Positions 24,966 to 32,908 of a DNA stretch of 64,000 nucleotides are shown piece after piece; within the stretch, counting starts at the first letter, position 1; each line of letters opens with the position of its first letter. The stretch is from NCBI GenBank assembly GCA_050945695.1, contig JBMNTK010000002.1, positions 3,699 through 67,698 of the forward strand. Direction: 5' to 3'. A model generated the notes under the pieces. That model saw only the letters and a list, made by a program, of their open reading frames with translations. It made no database searches and was not told the origin of the DNA. The stretch is from Ch71 sp050945695 (GTDB lineage Bacteria > Chloroflexota > Anaerolineae > DRVO01). The translations under genes were made by a program, and so were the position numbers.

Positions 24966-25451
24966 CTAGGGCCGACTCAGAATGTGGAGTGTGCTGTCCT
25001 CTTTCTCGATAGCCTCACGTGCCTCTGGTATCAACCGATAGCGCCAGATGCCGCCTACCTTGTCAGACTCCATCATGTGACCGGTGCCTGTCCTACCCGG
25101 CCGGCCGGCGGTGTCGACTCCGGGAGTGGCCTCGATCCGCCTGCCGAGTGCCCCGAGGATACCCGACAGCTGCGAGTCGCTCAGGCCGAGCTTCTGGACG
25201 AGGTCACGGCGTAAGAGACCGGCATCACCGGCCTCGTACAGTGAAGCGAGGAGCTGCTTGTAGTTCTCTCCCAGCTCTCGTCTATTGAGCACATCCTGAA
25301 GGAATCTCACTAGAGCTGTGCTCCTGTCTGCACCCTTCTCCGCGACCTCATCAACCGGGTGTTGCTCTGCCTCACCACTCCGGGGCTGCCCCCGAATCGC
25401 AAGAAACTGAGCGTACTCCTCCGGCGTGCCCTCGAACTCAACAACCTTCAT
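24966..25451 (-). CDS. Hypothetical protein with winged-helix-like domain
   Basis: 161 residues, not recognised as a named family. The start, MKVVEFEGTPEEYAQFL, resembles the opening of many small hypothetical proteins. Residues ~75-150 look like a winged helix: NYKQLLASLYEAGDAG, then LLRRDLVQKLGLSDSQLSGILGALGRRI as a helix-turn-helix, and GIWRYRLIPEAREAIE as the wing. It may be a DNA-binding regulator or a restriction-like accessory. The ATG at 25451 has GGGAGG five bases upstream; three other in-frame ATGs lie upstream to 25535. A strong promoter is at 25583-25611. It converges with the HhH-GPD genes. Confidence 0.65.
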   Translation of the reverse strand: MKVVEFEGTPEEYAQFLAIRGQPRSGEAEQHPVDEVAEKGADRSTALVRFLQDVLNRRELGENYKQLLASLYEAGDAGLLRRDLVQKLGLSDSQLSGILGALGRRIEATPGVDTAGRPGRTGTGHMMESDKVGGIWRYRLIPEAREAIEKEDSTLHILSRP

Positions 25452-25582
25452 GGCAACCTCCCTGGACTCCATTGCAGGTTCCTCCTGCATCCGACAAGTA
25501 ACCTCCCGTGCTGCTGCTTCCGCATTACTCGGCACCTCCTCAACCTGACATCGCGGTGGCCCTTCGCCCCACTGCTGAAGAC

Positions 25583-25611
25583 AGTTTAGATCATCGGTAC
25601 GCGGTTGTCAA
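25583..25611 (-). promoter_or_regulatory. Strong sigma-70 promoter of the winged-helix gene
   Basis: On the minus strand TTGACA (25611-25606), a 17-base spacer, then TAAACT (25588-25583). The -35 box is a perfect consensus. It predicts a leader of about 125 bases before the ATG at 25451. Confidence 0.65.
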
Positions 25612-25954
25612 GAGGTTCTCACGAGTGCTTTAGCACCAAACGAGGCGCTGAGCAACCGGGGCTCTGCGGGAGGCAGGCCAGAACGGGGCTGAAGTCCGAG
25701 TCGGATGGGAGCCGGATGCGAACCTAGCCCAGGAGGGCAACTGCGTCCACTCTCCGGGCACGGTTCATGCGCGCATACAGAGGTCTAGGCACTAGTGCGC
25801 CTATGCGAGGAGGCGCCTGCGTGATCTCACACAGAAACGTAGGTGCCAGAGCCACTGAGGGCAGTGATTCCAATCACTCCAGAGCATTCGGCTGGCTAGG
25901 GATTTACTCAGCATCGCCCATCGCTGGCTCATATGGAGCTGGTAGGAGATCGGT
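25612..25954. other. Non-coding stretch with several hairpins
   Basis: No credible gene. Visible structures are GGATGCG (25715-25721) pairing with TGCGTCC (25743-25749) using G-U pairs, enclosing a GCCC-AGGA-GGGC inner stem (25728-25739), and AGTGATT/AATCACT at about 25865-25880. The base composition is lower in GC than the flanks. It could hold a structured RNA or be debris from insertion. Confidence 0.3.
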
Positions 25955-26350
25955 GTGGTCGACCCGGTGGAGGGCTACAAGTTCATCACCTCTCGTATCG
26001 CAAGCTTCGAGAACAGAATGGGCGAGAGCTTCAACTCCTACATACAGCTATCTTCAGCTGTAGTGGGAGGATACGTTTGGACTAGAACACAACTACATGA
26101 CTCCCAACTGCTCGGCGTCATCCATGTTCTGGCTCCTGTCTTACTGGTGCTGATTGGGACCAGCACGGTGCTCTTGGTTGTCTTCGATGTTCGCAGTTGG
26201 TGCGGGTACAGAAAGGCCGAGTCGAACCTAACGGGGGGTGCGGCCCCTAACCCTCGATTCCCTGGTTCTATGCTCCAGGAATTGGTGATGATCACGTTCG
26301 TGGTGGTTACCACCGCCCTTGGTGCCTCCTACCTATGGCTGCAATCGTAG
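25955..26350 (+). CDS. Hypothetical small membrane protein
   Basis: 131 residues, family not recognised. It has a soluble amphipathic N-terminus (ITSRIASFENRMGESF), then hydrophobic stretches at about 30-42, 53-76 and 109-127 that would give two to three membrane helices, separated by a polar loop with SWCGYRKAESN. The GTG at 25955 has AGGAG six bases upstream. Codon use is clearly less GC-rich than in neighbours, which suggests acquisition. It sits at the edge of the HhH-GPD locus; an effector or membrane partner role is only a guess. Positions 26351-26571 downstream show no gene. Confidence 0.55.
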   Translation: MVDPVEGYKFITSRIASFENRMGESFNSYIQLSSAVVGGYVWTRTQLHDSQLLGVIHVLAPVLLVLIGTSTVLLVVFDVRSWCGYRKAESNLTGGAAPNPRFPGSMLQELVMITFVVVTTALGASYLWLQS

Positions 26351-26571
26351 GGAAGAAGGCGCACAGTCGGCCCCGACAGAGGAAGGTCGAGCGGACAAGC
26401 TAGAGGGCCGGCGGGACAGACGGTTGCGACTCGGCACGCGCTCATGCAGGCGCCTTCTCACAAGAGAGCGCTGGTGCCTAACCCCTGTACGAGCGTGTGC
26501 CGTGTCATAGCCGTCAGTAGCCAAATGTGCGGTGAGGACAAGATGACCTGCACTACAAGCCTCCTCCCCCC

Positions 26572-27345
26572 TCACGCCTCCCGCGTCAGGTCGAACCCCT
26601 TGATCTGCCGGATGATCCGCACGCACTCGCGCACCGTCACTTCCACGATCCTGGCCCCCTTCTCCGGCGTGGCCAGGTGGGGCCTGCCCACGTACCCCTT
26701 GGGCACCTGGAGGATCCAGTCCACCTTGTACTGCACCTCGGGGATGGACTTCTCGAAGTAGGGCCCCTCCCCCTCGGGCAGAGGCTCCAGCCGGTCCAGG
26801 TGCACCAGCTCCGGCCGGAAGTAGGCCACATTAGACGTCTCGCCCTCGCCCCCGTGCCCCTCCCGCACCGGTGACTCCATGGCATCAGCCGCCAGGGGGC
26901 GGAACTGGCCGATGTTGAGGGCAAAGACGCTGTAGTCCTCCACCCGCTCGTGCTTGAGGGTGTGCAGCAGGAAGTCGAAGCCGGCGTTCACGCCCCCGTG
27001 AGCGACCAGCAGGACGATCTTCCTGAACCCGTTGCGGGCCGCCTCCGAGCACAGCTCGCGCAGGATGTTCACCACCAGGGCCGGTGACATGGCGATGGTG
27101 CCGGGATAGGCCTTCATCTGGTCATTCATGTTCAGGTACAGCGTGGGCAGGATGATCACCGGCTCCTGCTCGGCGATGAGCTCCGCTGCTCCCTCGGCCC
27201 GGATAGCATCGGTGCCGGTGGGCAGGTGCGGCCCGTGCATCTCCACGCAGCCCATGGGCAGGACGGCCACATCCGTCTCCTGGGCCAGCTCAGCCACCTC
27301 TGGCCCGGGCATCTCGTGCCACTTGTAGGTGCGACGCTTGGTCAC
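26572..27345 (-). CDS. Creatininase family amidohydrolase
   Basis: 257 residues of the creatininase/MftE-like family. The N-terminal GCVEMHGPHLPTGTD contains the Glu, His and Asp metal ligands; VAHGGVNAG is a variant of the family NGHGGN loop with the His kept; and EGHGGEGETS carries the last Glu. Members hydrolyse cyclic amides such as creatinine or formamides, or process peptide-derived cofactors; no mycofactocin genes are nearby, so a catabolic amidase is more likely. ATG at 27345, with GGAGGCGGATCGGTG just upstream. It is monocistronic, next to a palindromic repeat. Confidence 0.85.
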   Translation of the reverse strand: MTKRRTYKWHEMPGPEVAELAQETDVAVLPMGCVEMHGPHLPTGTDAIRAEGAAELIAEQEPVIILPTLYLNMNDQMKAYPGTIAMSPALVVNILRELCSEAARNGFRKIVLLVAHGGVNAGFDFLLHTLKHERVEDYSVFALNIGQFRPLAADAMESPVREGHGGEGETSNVAYFRPELVHLDRLEPLPEGEGPYFEKSIPEVQYKVDWILQVPKGYVGRPHLATPEKGARIVEVTVRECVRIIRQIKGFDLTREA

Positions 27346-27380
27346 CGATCCGCCTCCTCTGGTGGGTCAAGACGCCTTTG

Positions 27381-27450
27381 CCTCACGCCACGCCACGAGG
27401 ACGCGGCGCTTCCCTTCCTGTACTCAGCGCCTTTGCGTCTCTGCGTGAGG
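27381..27450. repeat. Degenerate palindrome of the GACGC repeat family
   Basis: The outer arms CCTCACGC (27381) and GCGTGAGG (to 27450) and inner GGCGCT/AGCGCC pair; the middle has diverged. The right arm, CCTTTGCGTCTCTGCGTGAGG, is the classic form of this repeat. It lies between the creatininase-like gene and the end of the ABC-2 operon. Confidence 0.65.
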
Positions 27451-27461
27451 CTCTCCGTTCT

Positions 27462-28538
27462 CTACGCCGGGTTGAGCACCCCTTCCGATCGAGGCGCCCT
27501 CGCCACGACGGCGGCGATCACCCCAATCAGCAGCAAGTCCAGGACCACCAAGATCGCCAGTTCCGGAGCGACGGTAGCGAAGGTGCCGCCCTCCTGGGTG
27601 ATCTCGATCAGCGGCCCGATCATGTAGTAGGTGGGGAAGACACGGCCGATCCACTGGGGGATCTCCGGGAACAGGTATACGATCACCGGCGCATACAGGA
27701 GTAGGCCGGTCCCCTTGATCACGGTGAACAGGGTGTTGATGTCTTTGACGAAGGCGCCGAGCAGGATGCCGACGGCGGCGGCCATGATCGCTCCCAGCAC
27801 CAGGGTGACAAATAGGAGCAAGGGCTCGCCGCCCCACGCCCGATTCAGGACGAGGGTGACGGAGACCATGACGATGCTGAGGATCACCCCCAGCAGCCCC
27901 TTGGCCAGGAACACCTCACCAAGCGAAGCCGGCGTGGTGGTAAGCGCCCGAAGGGTCCGCTTCTGCTTCTCTTCCACCAACAGGGCTGCCGGCACCACGC
28001 CTCCCCCCAGAAACATTGCCATCATCAAGATGAAGGGCAGCAACCGACTCTCCCAGGGTACCGTTGCCCCCTCGCCCAGCGTGGTGGAGACGATCTCCAC
28101 CGGCGCCTCTTGACCGGCCAGCTCTCGGATCAGCGTCGCTAGTGTCGAGCCCGTCACGGCCCGGTTACGGAGCGTGCTCTCGCCCCACAGGTAAGCGGTA
28201 AGGGTGGCGGTGTCACCACGCCTGATCTGCTCATCGAAGTCGGCCGGGAGGACGATGCCCATGTCTACCGCCCCAGCGGCGGTGGCTGACCGAAGCTCGG
28301 CGGCGGAAGCGTAGACCTTCACGTCCAGCGACTCCAGGGCCCGAGCCCGGGTCACCAGCTCCGAAGCCCCCTCGTCAGCCAGGCCCAGGCGGGCTCTGCC
28401 CGAGAACACCGTGCCGAAGAGCAGCGACACCACGACGGTGAGCACGATCGGCACTACTACTGCGAAGATGAACATGACGTTGCGCCATCCCTGGCTGATC
28501 TCCTTGCCCAGGAGCACGCCGATTCGCCGCAAGCTCAT
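27462..28538 (-). CDS. ABC-2 type permease, second permease of an export operon
   Basis: 358 residues with the NatB/YhgE-like ABC-2 layout: one N-terminal helix (about residues 20-42), a large extracytoplasmic domain (about 45-170), then five to six helices. VEEKQKRTLRALTTTPASLGEVF is the conserved coupling segment (quoted in parts: EKQKRTLRAL, TTPASLGEVF). With the partner permease and ATPase it should export ions, drugs or a lipid. The ATG at 28538 overlaps the TGA of the upstream permease by four bases (ATGA), with AAGGAGG upstream. It ends 12 bases from a palindromic repeat. Confidence 0.88.
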   Translation of the reverse strand: MSLRRIGVLLGKEISQGWRNVMFIFAVVVPIVLTVVVSLLFGTVFSGRARLGLADEGASELVTRARALESLDVKVYASAAELRSATAAGAVDMGIVLPADFDEQIRRGDTATLTAYLWGESTLRNRAVTGSTLATLIRELAGQEAPVEIVSTTLGEGATVPWESRLLPFILMMAMFLGGGVVPAALLVEEKQKRTLRALTTTPASLGEVFLAKGLLGVILSIVMVSVTLVLNRAWGGEPLLLFVTLVLGAIMAAAVGILLGAFVKDINTLFTVIKGTGLLLYAPVIVYLFPEIPQWIGRVFPTYYMIGPLIEITQEGGTFATVAPELAILVVLDLLLIGVIAAVVARAPRSEGVLNPA

Positions 28539-29596
28539 GCGAACCTCCTTCGCAGCGTCACCATGCCCAGCCCGACAAAGACGGCGGCGGATGCCGCTAG
28601 CAGGGCCAGCGATGATCCCACTTCCGCCCAGCCGGCACCGAAGTTCACCACCCGGTGCACCGTGTCCACCAGGTAGTGCGACGGCAGCAGGCGAATCCAT
28701 CCGGACACCAATCCGGGCAGGAGCACCGACAGGCCCGGGATGGCCAGCAGCACGATTGCCAGTATGCCCCACCCAACCACCGACATGAAGTCACGGGCTA
28801 CCGATGCTATCAGGAACGCCAGCCCGGTCACCATCACCGACCCGATGAGCAGGGTGAGCAGAATCAGGAGCGGTTGCCGCATGAGGCCACCGGTAATCGC
28901 CATCAGCAGTGCCGCTTGGGCGAAGGCTAGGCCGGTGCCGGTGATCAGCTTGCCCAGGAAGAGGCCAGGCACAGTCAACGGCGTGACCAGCAGGGCCCGT
29001 AAGGTGCCCGACTCCACTTCGCTGCTGATCAGGCTGGCCATCCCTAGGGTCTCCATCATGAGCACGAACACAGCCAGCAGAGGCAGCATCCGGTCGCGCG
29101 GTGGGATCTGCTGGCCCGCCAGGTCCGGCCCGAGCACTTCTTCCTGCGTTTCGATGTTGAGTGGTTCGCCACCGATGAGGAAGGCCAGTTCCCGCACGAA
29201 CATGACGTAGACGTCCTGGAACTCGGGGGGAAGGTCGCCGGTGAAGTAGAGCTGCACTGTGGGCCTCTGGCCGGCCGAGATCTGCTCTGTCATGTCGGGA
29301 GGCAACACCACGCCCACCTGATACTGGCCCCCTGCAACCGCCGTCCGTAGAGCCTCCTCTGAGGGCTCGCTCTCCAGGACTACCCCTTCCTCAGCCAGGG
29401 CTTCCACCAGCGCCGGGGGCATGACCGGGGCGTAGATGCCCATGGTGAGCTCTTCGTTGATGGTACGCGGCATGAGGAAGTAGGCCGCGATGTAGAACAC
29501 CATCCCCACCACCGTGATCAAGGCGAAGAAACGGTTGCGGAAGTATAGGTTCAGGTCCTTGGCGACGACGATGGCGACGACGCGGCCGTCGCTCAT
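28535..29596 (-). CDS. ABC-2 type permease, first permease of an export operon
   Basis: 353 residues: an N-terminal helix (about 23-42), an extracytoplasmic domain to ~165, then six hydrophobic segments. The coupling segment is SSEVESGTLRALLVTPLTV, as in ABC-2 exporters. It is a paralogue of the downstream permease, so the transporter is probably a heterodimer. The ATG at 29596 overlaps the stop of the ATPase gene by four bases. Start and order are therefore fixed by coupling: ATPase, permease, permease. Confidence 0.88.
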   Translation of the reverse strand: MSDGRVVAIVVAKDLNLYFRNRFFALITVVGMVFYIAAYFLMPRTINEELTMGIYAPVMPPALVEALAEEGVVLESEPSEEALRTAVAGGQYQVGVVLPPDMTEQISAGQRPTVQLYFTGDLPPEFQDVYVMFVRELAFLIGGEPLNIETQEEVLGPDLAGQQIPPRDRMLPLLAVFVLMMETLGMASLISSEVESGTLRALLVTPLTVPGLFLGKLITGTGLAFAQAALLMAITGGLMRQPLLILLTLLIGSVMVTGLAFLIASVARDFMSVVGWGILAIVLLAIPGLSVLLPGLVSGWIRLLPSHYLVDTVHRVVNFGAGWAEVGSSLALLAASAAVFVGLGMVTLRRRFA

Positions 29597-30456
29597 GTGA
29601 GCCTCCGGCCGGTGATGGCAATGAAGATGTCTTCCAGGGTGGCCTCTTCGGTGTGGACGGTCACCACGCGCTCCTGGCGAAAGAGCGCCTCTACCTCGGC
29701 GGGCGTGTCGGGCCGATCCAGGACGATCTCCCGCACGGCCAATTCTCCATCATCCCGGGCCACCTCCGCCCGCAGGCGCCGCTGTCCGTAGCTCTGTTTC
29801 AGGGCGTGGGGGGTATCCAGGGCCACTATTCTCCCCTGGTTGATGAAGGCCACCCGGTCGGAGAGCCGGTCGGCTTCCATCATGTCGTGGGTGGTCAGGA
29901 ACACCGTGGCTCCCCGTTCCCGTTCCTCCAGGATGATGTTGCGGATGGAGGCGGCCGAAGCAGGATCCAGCCCCTCGGTGGGCTCATCCAGGAATAGGAT
30001 GCGCGGCCGGTTGACCAGGGCGCGCGCGACCATCAGCCGCTGCTTCATCCCCTTGGAGTAGGTCTCTACCCGATCGGTGCCCCGACTCTCCAACCCCACC
30101 CGGCGCAGCAGGGCGACGGGATCGAAGTCCTGGACCCCGAAGAGCTTGGCAAAGAGGGTGAGGTTGGCAATGCCGGACATCTGCTCGTAAAGGTTGGTCA
30201 CCTCGAAGCAGACTCCGATCTGAGCCTGCACCCGCTTAGGGTGTCGCGCCACGTCTTCCCCCAGGAGGGTCGCTCGGCCCTCTTTGGGGCGCAGCTGCCC
30301 GGTGAGCATCTTGACGGTGGTAGATTTGCCTGCGCCGTTGGGGCCTAGGAAGCCGAAGATCTCCCCTTCGGCCACGCTGAAGCTGATGTGATCAACGGCG
30401 GTGAGGTCACCGTAGCGGTAGGTGAGGTCCTCCGCCAGGATAGCTGGGGCGCCCAT
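29593..30456 (-). CDS. ABC transporter ATP-binding protein (ABC-2 exporter, DrrA/NatA type)
   Basis: 287 residues. Walker A is LGPNGAGKSTTVKML, the signature region is YSKGMKQRLMVARAL (variant of LSGGQ common in this subfamily), Walker B is ILFLDEPTEGLDP, and the H-loop is LTTHDMMEADRL. The C-terminal ~70 residues are the subfamily's extra domain ending in LEDIFIAITGRRLT. It energises the two downstream permeases. The ATG at 30456 has GGAGGG five bases upstream, so the open frame to 30558 is not coding. An AT-rich patch at 30574-30600 likely holds its promoter. Confidence 0.9.
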   Translation of the reverse strand: MGAPAILAEDLTYRYGDLTAVDHISFSVAEGEIFGFLGPNGAGKSTTVKMLTGQLRPKEGRATLLGEDVARHPKRVQAQIGVCFEVTNLYEQMSGIANLTLFAKLFGVQDFDPVALLRRVGLESRGTDRVETYSKGMKQRLMVARALVNRPRILFLDEPTEGLDPASAASIRNIILEERERGATVFLTTHDMMEADRLSDRVAFINQGRIVALDTPHALKQSYGQRRLRAEVARDDGELAVREIVLDRPDTPAEVEALFRQERVVTVHTEEATLEDIFIAITGRRLT

Positions 30457-30573
30457 AGTCCCTCCGATGGTCAGATCGCGAATGACAACAGCGGCAGAAA
30501 GCGATAGACCCCGCAAGCACGTCCAGACGGGCATCACGACACCGACTGGACACACCACGGGGGCCTTCGCTCC

Positions 30574-30600
30574 TGTTTATACTACCTATCTTATCACTTA
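30574..30600. promoter_or_regulatory. AT-rich divergent promoter region
   Basis: The stretch TTTATACTACCTATCTTATCAC is the only AT-rich patch between the ABC-2 operon (minus) and the serine hydrolase gene (plus). Read on the minus strand it offers GTATAAAC as a -10; on the plus strand TATACT. No clear -35 was seen for either. Confidence 0.3.
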
Positions 30601-30727
30601 GCCACTGCCCCCAAAAGCCAAGGAGGTCTGGGGGCCAGCCGTCGCTCCCGCCTTTCGATAGCGCTCCTTGCGAGCGGACCGCATTGGGGCTAGCCTTTCG
30701 GCGCATCTGACCAAGGGGGTAGTGGCG

Positions 30728-31834
30728 ATGTCATCCATGAGGGCAGCCGTTCCTGCGGAGCTGGACCTTTCGGAGGAACGCTTGGAGGTGGCAGGACGCG
30801 TGCTGGAGCGGGCCGTGGAGCAAGGCACGGCGCCCGGCGTAGCGGCGGCCGTGCTCAGGAACGGCCGACTGGCGCGGCTCTGGGCATTCGGTCGCCGGTC
30901 GCCAGGGGAGGATGCCGCGCCGGTGGAGGCGGACACCATCTTCCTCGTGGCCTCCCTCACCAAGCCCGTGGTCTGTGCCGGGGCGATGCTTTTGGTGCAG
31001 GACGGGATCCTGGCGCTGGACCAGCAGGTGGCGGCCCTGGTGAAGGGGTTTGGCAAGAAGGGCAAGGACCGTATCACCGTGCGCCACCTCTTCACCCACA
31101 CCTCCGGCCTGCCCGACCAACTGCCCAACAACGCCGAGCTGCGGCAGCGCCATGCCCCAATCGAGGAGTTCGTGCAGGAGGTCTTCCAGGTCGAGCCGCT
31201 GTTCCCGGCCGGCACCAAGATCAGCTACCAGAGCATGGGCATCCTCATCCTGGCCGAGATCGTCCAGCGCCTCACCGGCCAGCGCCTGCGCGACTTCCTG
31301 CGCGAGCGGCTCTTTGCCCCCCTGGGCATGACCAGCACCACCCTGGGCCTGCCTGACTCAGGCATGGAGCGCACCGCCCTGGTCGGCTCTCCCGACGAGC
31401 CCCAGTACGGCACCTCCGAGGCCGACTGGGGCTGGAACTCCCCCTACTGGCGTGATTTCGGCGCTCCCTGGGGCGGGCTGCACTCCACCGCCTCCGACCT
31501 GGCCCGGTTCCTGGCCCACATGCTGGGTGACCTGCCCGGGCCGCTGACCCCGGCGGCGCGGGAGGCGATGGTGCGAGATCAGACCTCCCCCATGCCGGGC
31601 ATCTCGCCGGAAGACAAGCTCACCTACCGTTGGGGGCTGGGCTGGGCGCTGGGCCTCAATCAGTTCGGCGACCTGACCTCACCCGACACCTTCGGCCACA
31701 TCGGCGCTACCGGCACCGTCTTCTGGGCCGACCCGGCCACGCACCTGGCCTGCGTCCTCCTCACCAACCAACCGGGCAGGAACGACTACCTCTTCCCCCG
31801 CTTCTCGAACGCGGTGGCCAGCACTACAGGGTAA
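30728..31834 (+). CDS. Serine hydrolase, beta-lactamase/penicillin-binding class C fold
   Basis: 368 residues of the beta-lactamase-related (Pfam Beta-lactamase) family. The SxxK motif is ASLTKP (Ser76, Lys79), the Tyr motif is SYQSMG (Tyr167, with Ser in place of Asn) and the third motif is HIGATG. Such proteins are esterases, D-aminopeptidases or PBP4*-like carboxypeptidases rather than resistance enzymes. No signal peptide is apparent, so it may act in the cytoplasm. The ATG at 30728 follows a GGGGGT ribosome site. A palindromic repeat begins three bases after its stop. Confidence 0.85.
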   Translation: MSSMRAAVPAELDLSEERLEVAGRVLERAVEQGTAPGVAAAVLRNGRLARLWAFGRRSPGEDAAPVEADTIFLVASLTKPVVCAGAMLLVQDGILALDQQVAALVKGFGKKGKDRITVRHLFTHTSGLPDQLPNNAELRQRHAPIEEFVQEVFQVEPLFPAGTKISYQSMGILILAEIVQRLTGQRLRDFLRERLFAPLGMTSTTLGLPDSGMERTALVGSPDEPQYGTSEADWGWNSPYWRDFGAPWGGLHSTASDLARFLAHMLGDLPGPLTPAAREAMVRDQTSPMPGISPEDKLTYRWGLGWALGLNQFGDLTSPDTFGHIGATGTVFWADPATHLACVLLTNQPGRNDYLFPRFSNAVASTTG

Positions 31835-31836
31835 AG

Positions 31837-31960
31837 GCCACAGAGGCACAGAGACACGGAGACGGATAGGTAAGCAACAGAGTGGCGATGTGGCTTGAGG
31901 TACGTGCGTATGGGGCCTCCATCACTCCCCATCCCCTCCGTGCCTCTGTGTCTCTGTAGC
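31837..31960. repeat. Inverted repeat of the CACAGAGGCACAGAG family filling a gene gap
   Basis: The left arm (31837-31865: GGCCACAGAGGCACAGAGAC and on) and right arm (31936-31960: CTCCGTGCCTCTGTGTCTCT and on) are largely complementary over a 70-base unpaired centre. It fills the whole gap between the convergent serine hydrolase and amidohydrolase genes, and its right end touches the stop codon of the latter. Confidence 0.75.
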
Positions 31961-32874
31961 TAGACCGGGCGCAGGATCCTCAACAGGTTGTCGCCAAGGA
32001 TGGCCTCCCGCTCCTCGCGGGTGAGGTCCAGGCCCTGGATCAGATCCAGGTGAGCGCGGTCTACACCGAAGGTGGTACCGGCGGGGCTGCTGGTGCAGGG
32101 GAAATCGGTGCCGAAGAGCAGTTGGCGCCAGTGTCGGCGGGCGAAGACCTGGGTGTACTCCAGGTCACGGCTTAGGGCCCGCAGACCCGAGCCGGCGGAG
32201 ATGTCGGCGTAGAGGTTGGGGCACTCCGCCAGCATCTGGTCAGCGCGGCCCGGCTCCTCCACCGGCCCGGCCGGATAGGCCTGACCCTCGGGCGGATTGG
32301 CCGCCATGTGCGCCCACCAGGCCGGCCCGTGAGCGATGAAGCGGGTCCCGGGGAAAGCCCGAACCATAGCCTCGAAGGCGTCTATGTCCCGGTTGATGTT
32401 GTCATCCAGGTGCAAGAGCACCGGCAGCCCGGCCTCGCCACACAGACCGTAGACCTCCTGGACGCGGGGGTCGTCTGCCCGCACGGAGTTGGTCGGCGGG
32501 TTGGGCTTCCACTCCCCAAACCCCCGGCAGCCGGCCTCCACCAGACGCCTTATCTCGTCGGCGTAGGAGATGCCGGGCTGGCGCACATCGAAGACGCCGA
32601 AGGGGATGAACCGGTCCGGGTGCAGGCGTGCCTGCTCCAGGACGGTCTCCGTGGTGACGAAGGGGGGCACCTCGGCGCCCGGCGGCACCGGCAGGGGCAG
32701 GAGCACGGCCATGTCCACCCCGGCCGCGTCCAGATAGGCCAGATTGGCGATGTTGTTGACCGCATCGCGGCAGGAGTCCGCGAAGGCATAGGCGGGGAAG
32801 GGTGGCTTCTCCAGCCGCTCCATGGTCATGCCTATGGCAGCGGCGGTCAGGTGCGTGTGTACGTCTACGATCAT
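31960..32874 (-). CDS. Amidohydrolase family 2 (TIM-barrel) protein
   Basis: 304 residues. MIVDVHTHLTA supplies the HxH metal pair on strand 1, GLPVLLHLDDNIN the next His, and LLFGTDFPC the conserved Asp after strand 8. The C-terminal helix EREAILGDNLLRIL is typical. Family members are decarboxylases or hydrolases of lactones and amides; the substrate is unknown. ATG at 32874 with GTAGAGG immediately upstream. It lies 34 bases downstream of the nucleoside hydrolase gene on the same strand, so co-transcription is likely. Confidence 0.85.
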   Translation of the reverse strand: MIVDVHTHLTAAAIGMTMERLEKPPFPAYAFADSCRDAVNNIANLAYLDAAGVDMAVLLPLPVPPGAEVPPFVTTETVLEQARLHPDRFIPFGVFDVRQPGISYADEIRRLVEAGCRGFGEWKPNPPTNSVRADDPRVQEVYGLCGEAGLPVLLHLDDNINRDIDAFEAMVRAFPGTRFIAHGPAWWAHMAANPPEGQAYPAGPVEEPGRADQMLAECPNLYADISAGSGLRALSRDLEYTQVFARRHWRQLLFGTDFPCTSSPAGTTFGVDRAHLDLIQGLDLTREEREAILGDNLLRILRPV

Positions 32875-32908
32875 CCTCTACCTCCAACACACCAGGCCCG
32901 CCCTCAGG

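Noticed and set aside
25680..25760. Group II intron domain V-like sequence (GAGCCGGATGCG)
   Set aside because: The complementary half does not match a proper domain V, and no reverse transcriptase or intron boundary motifs are present.
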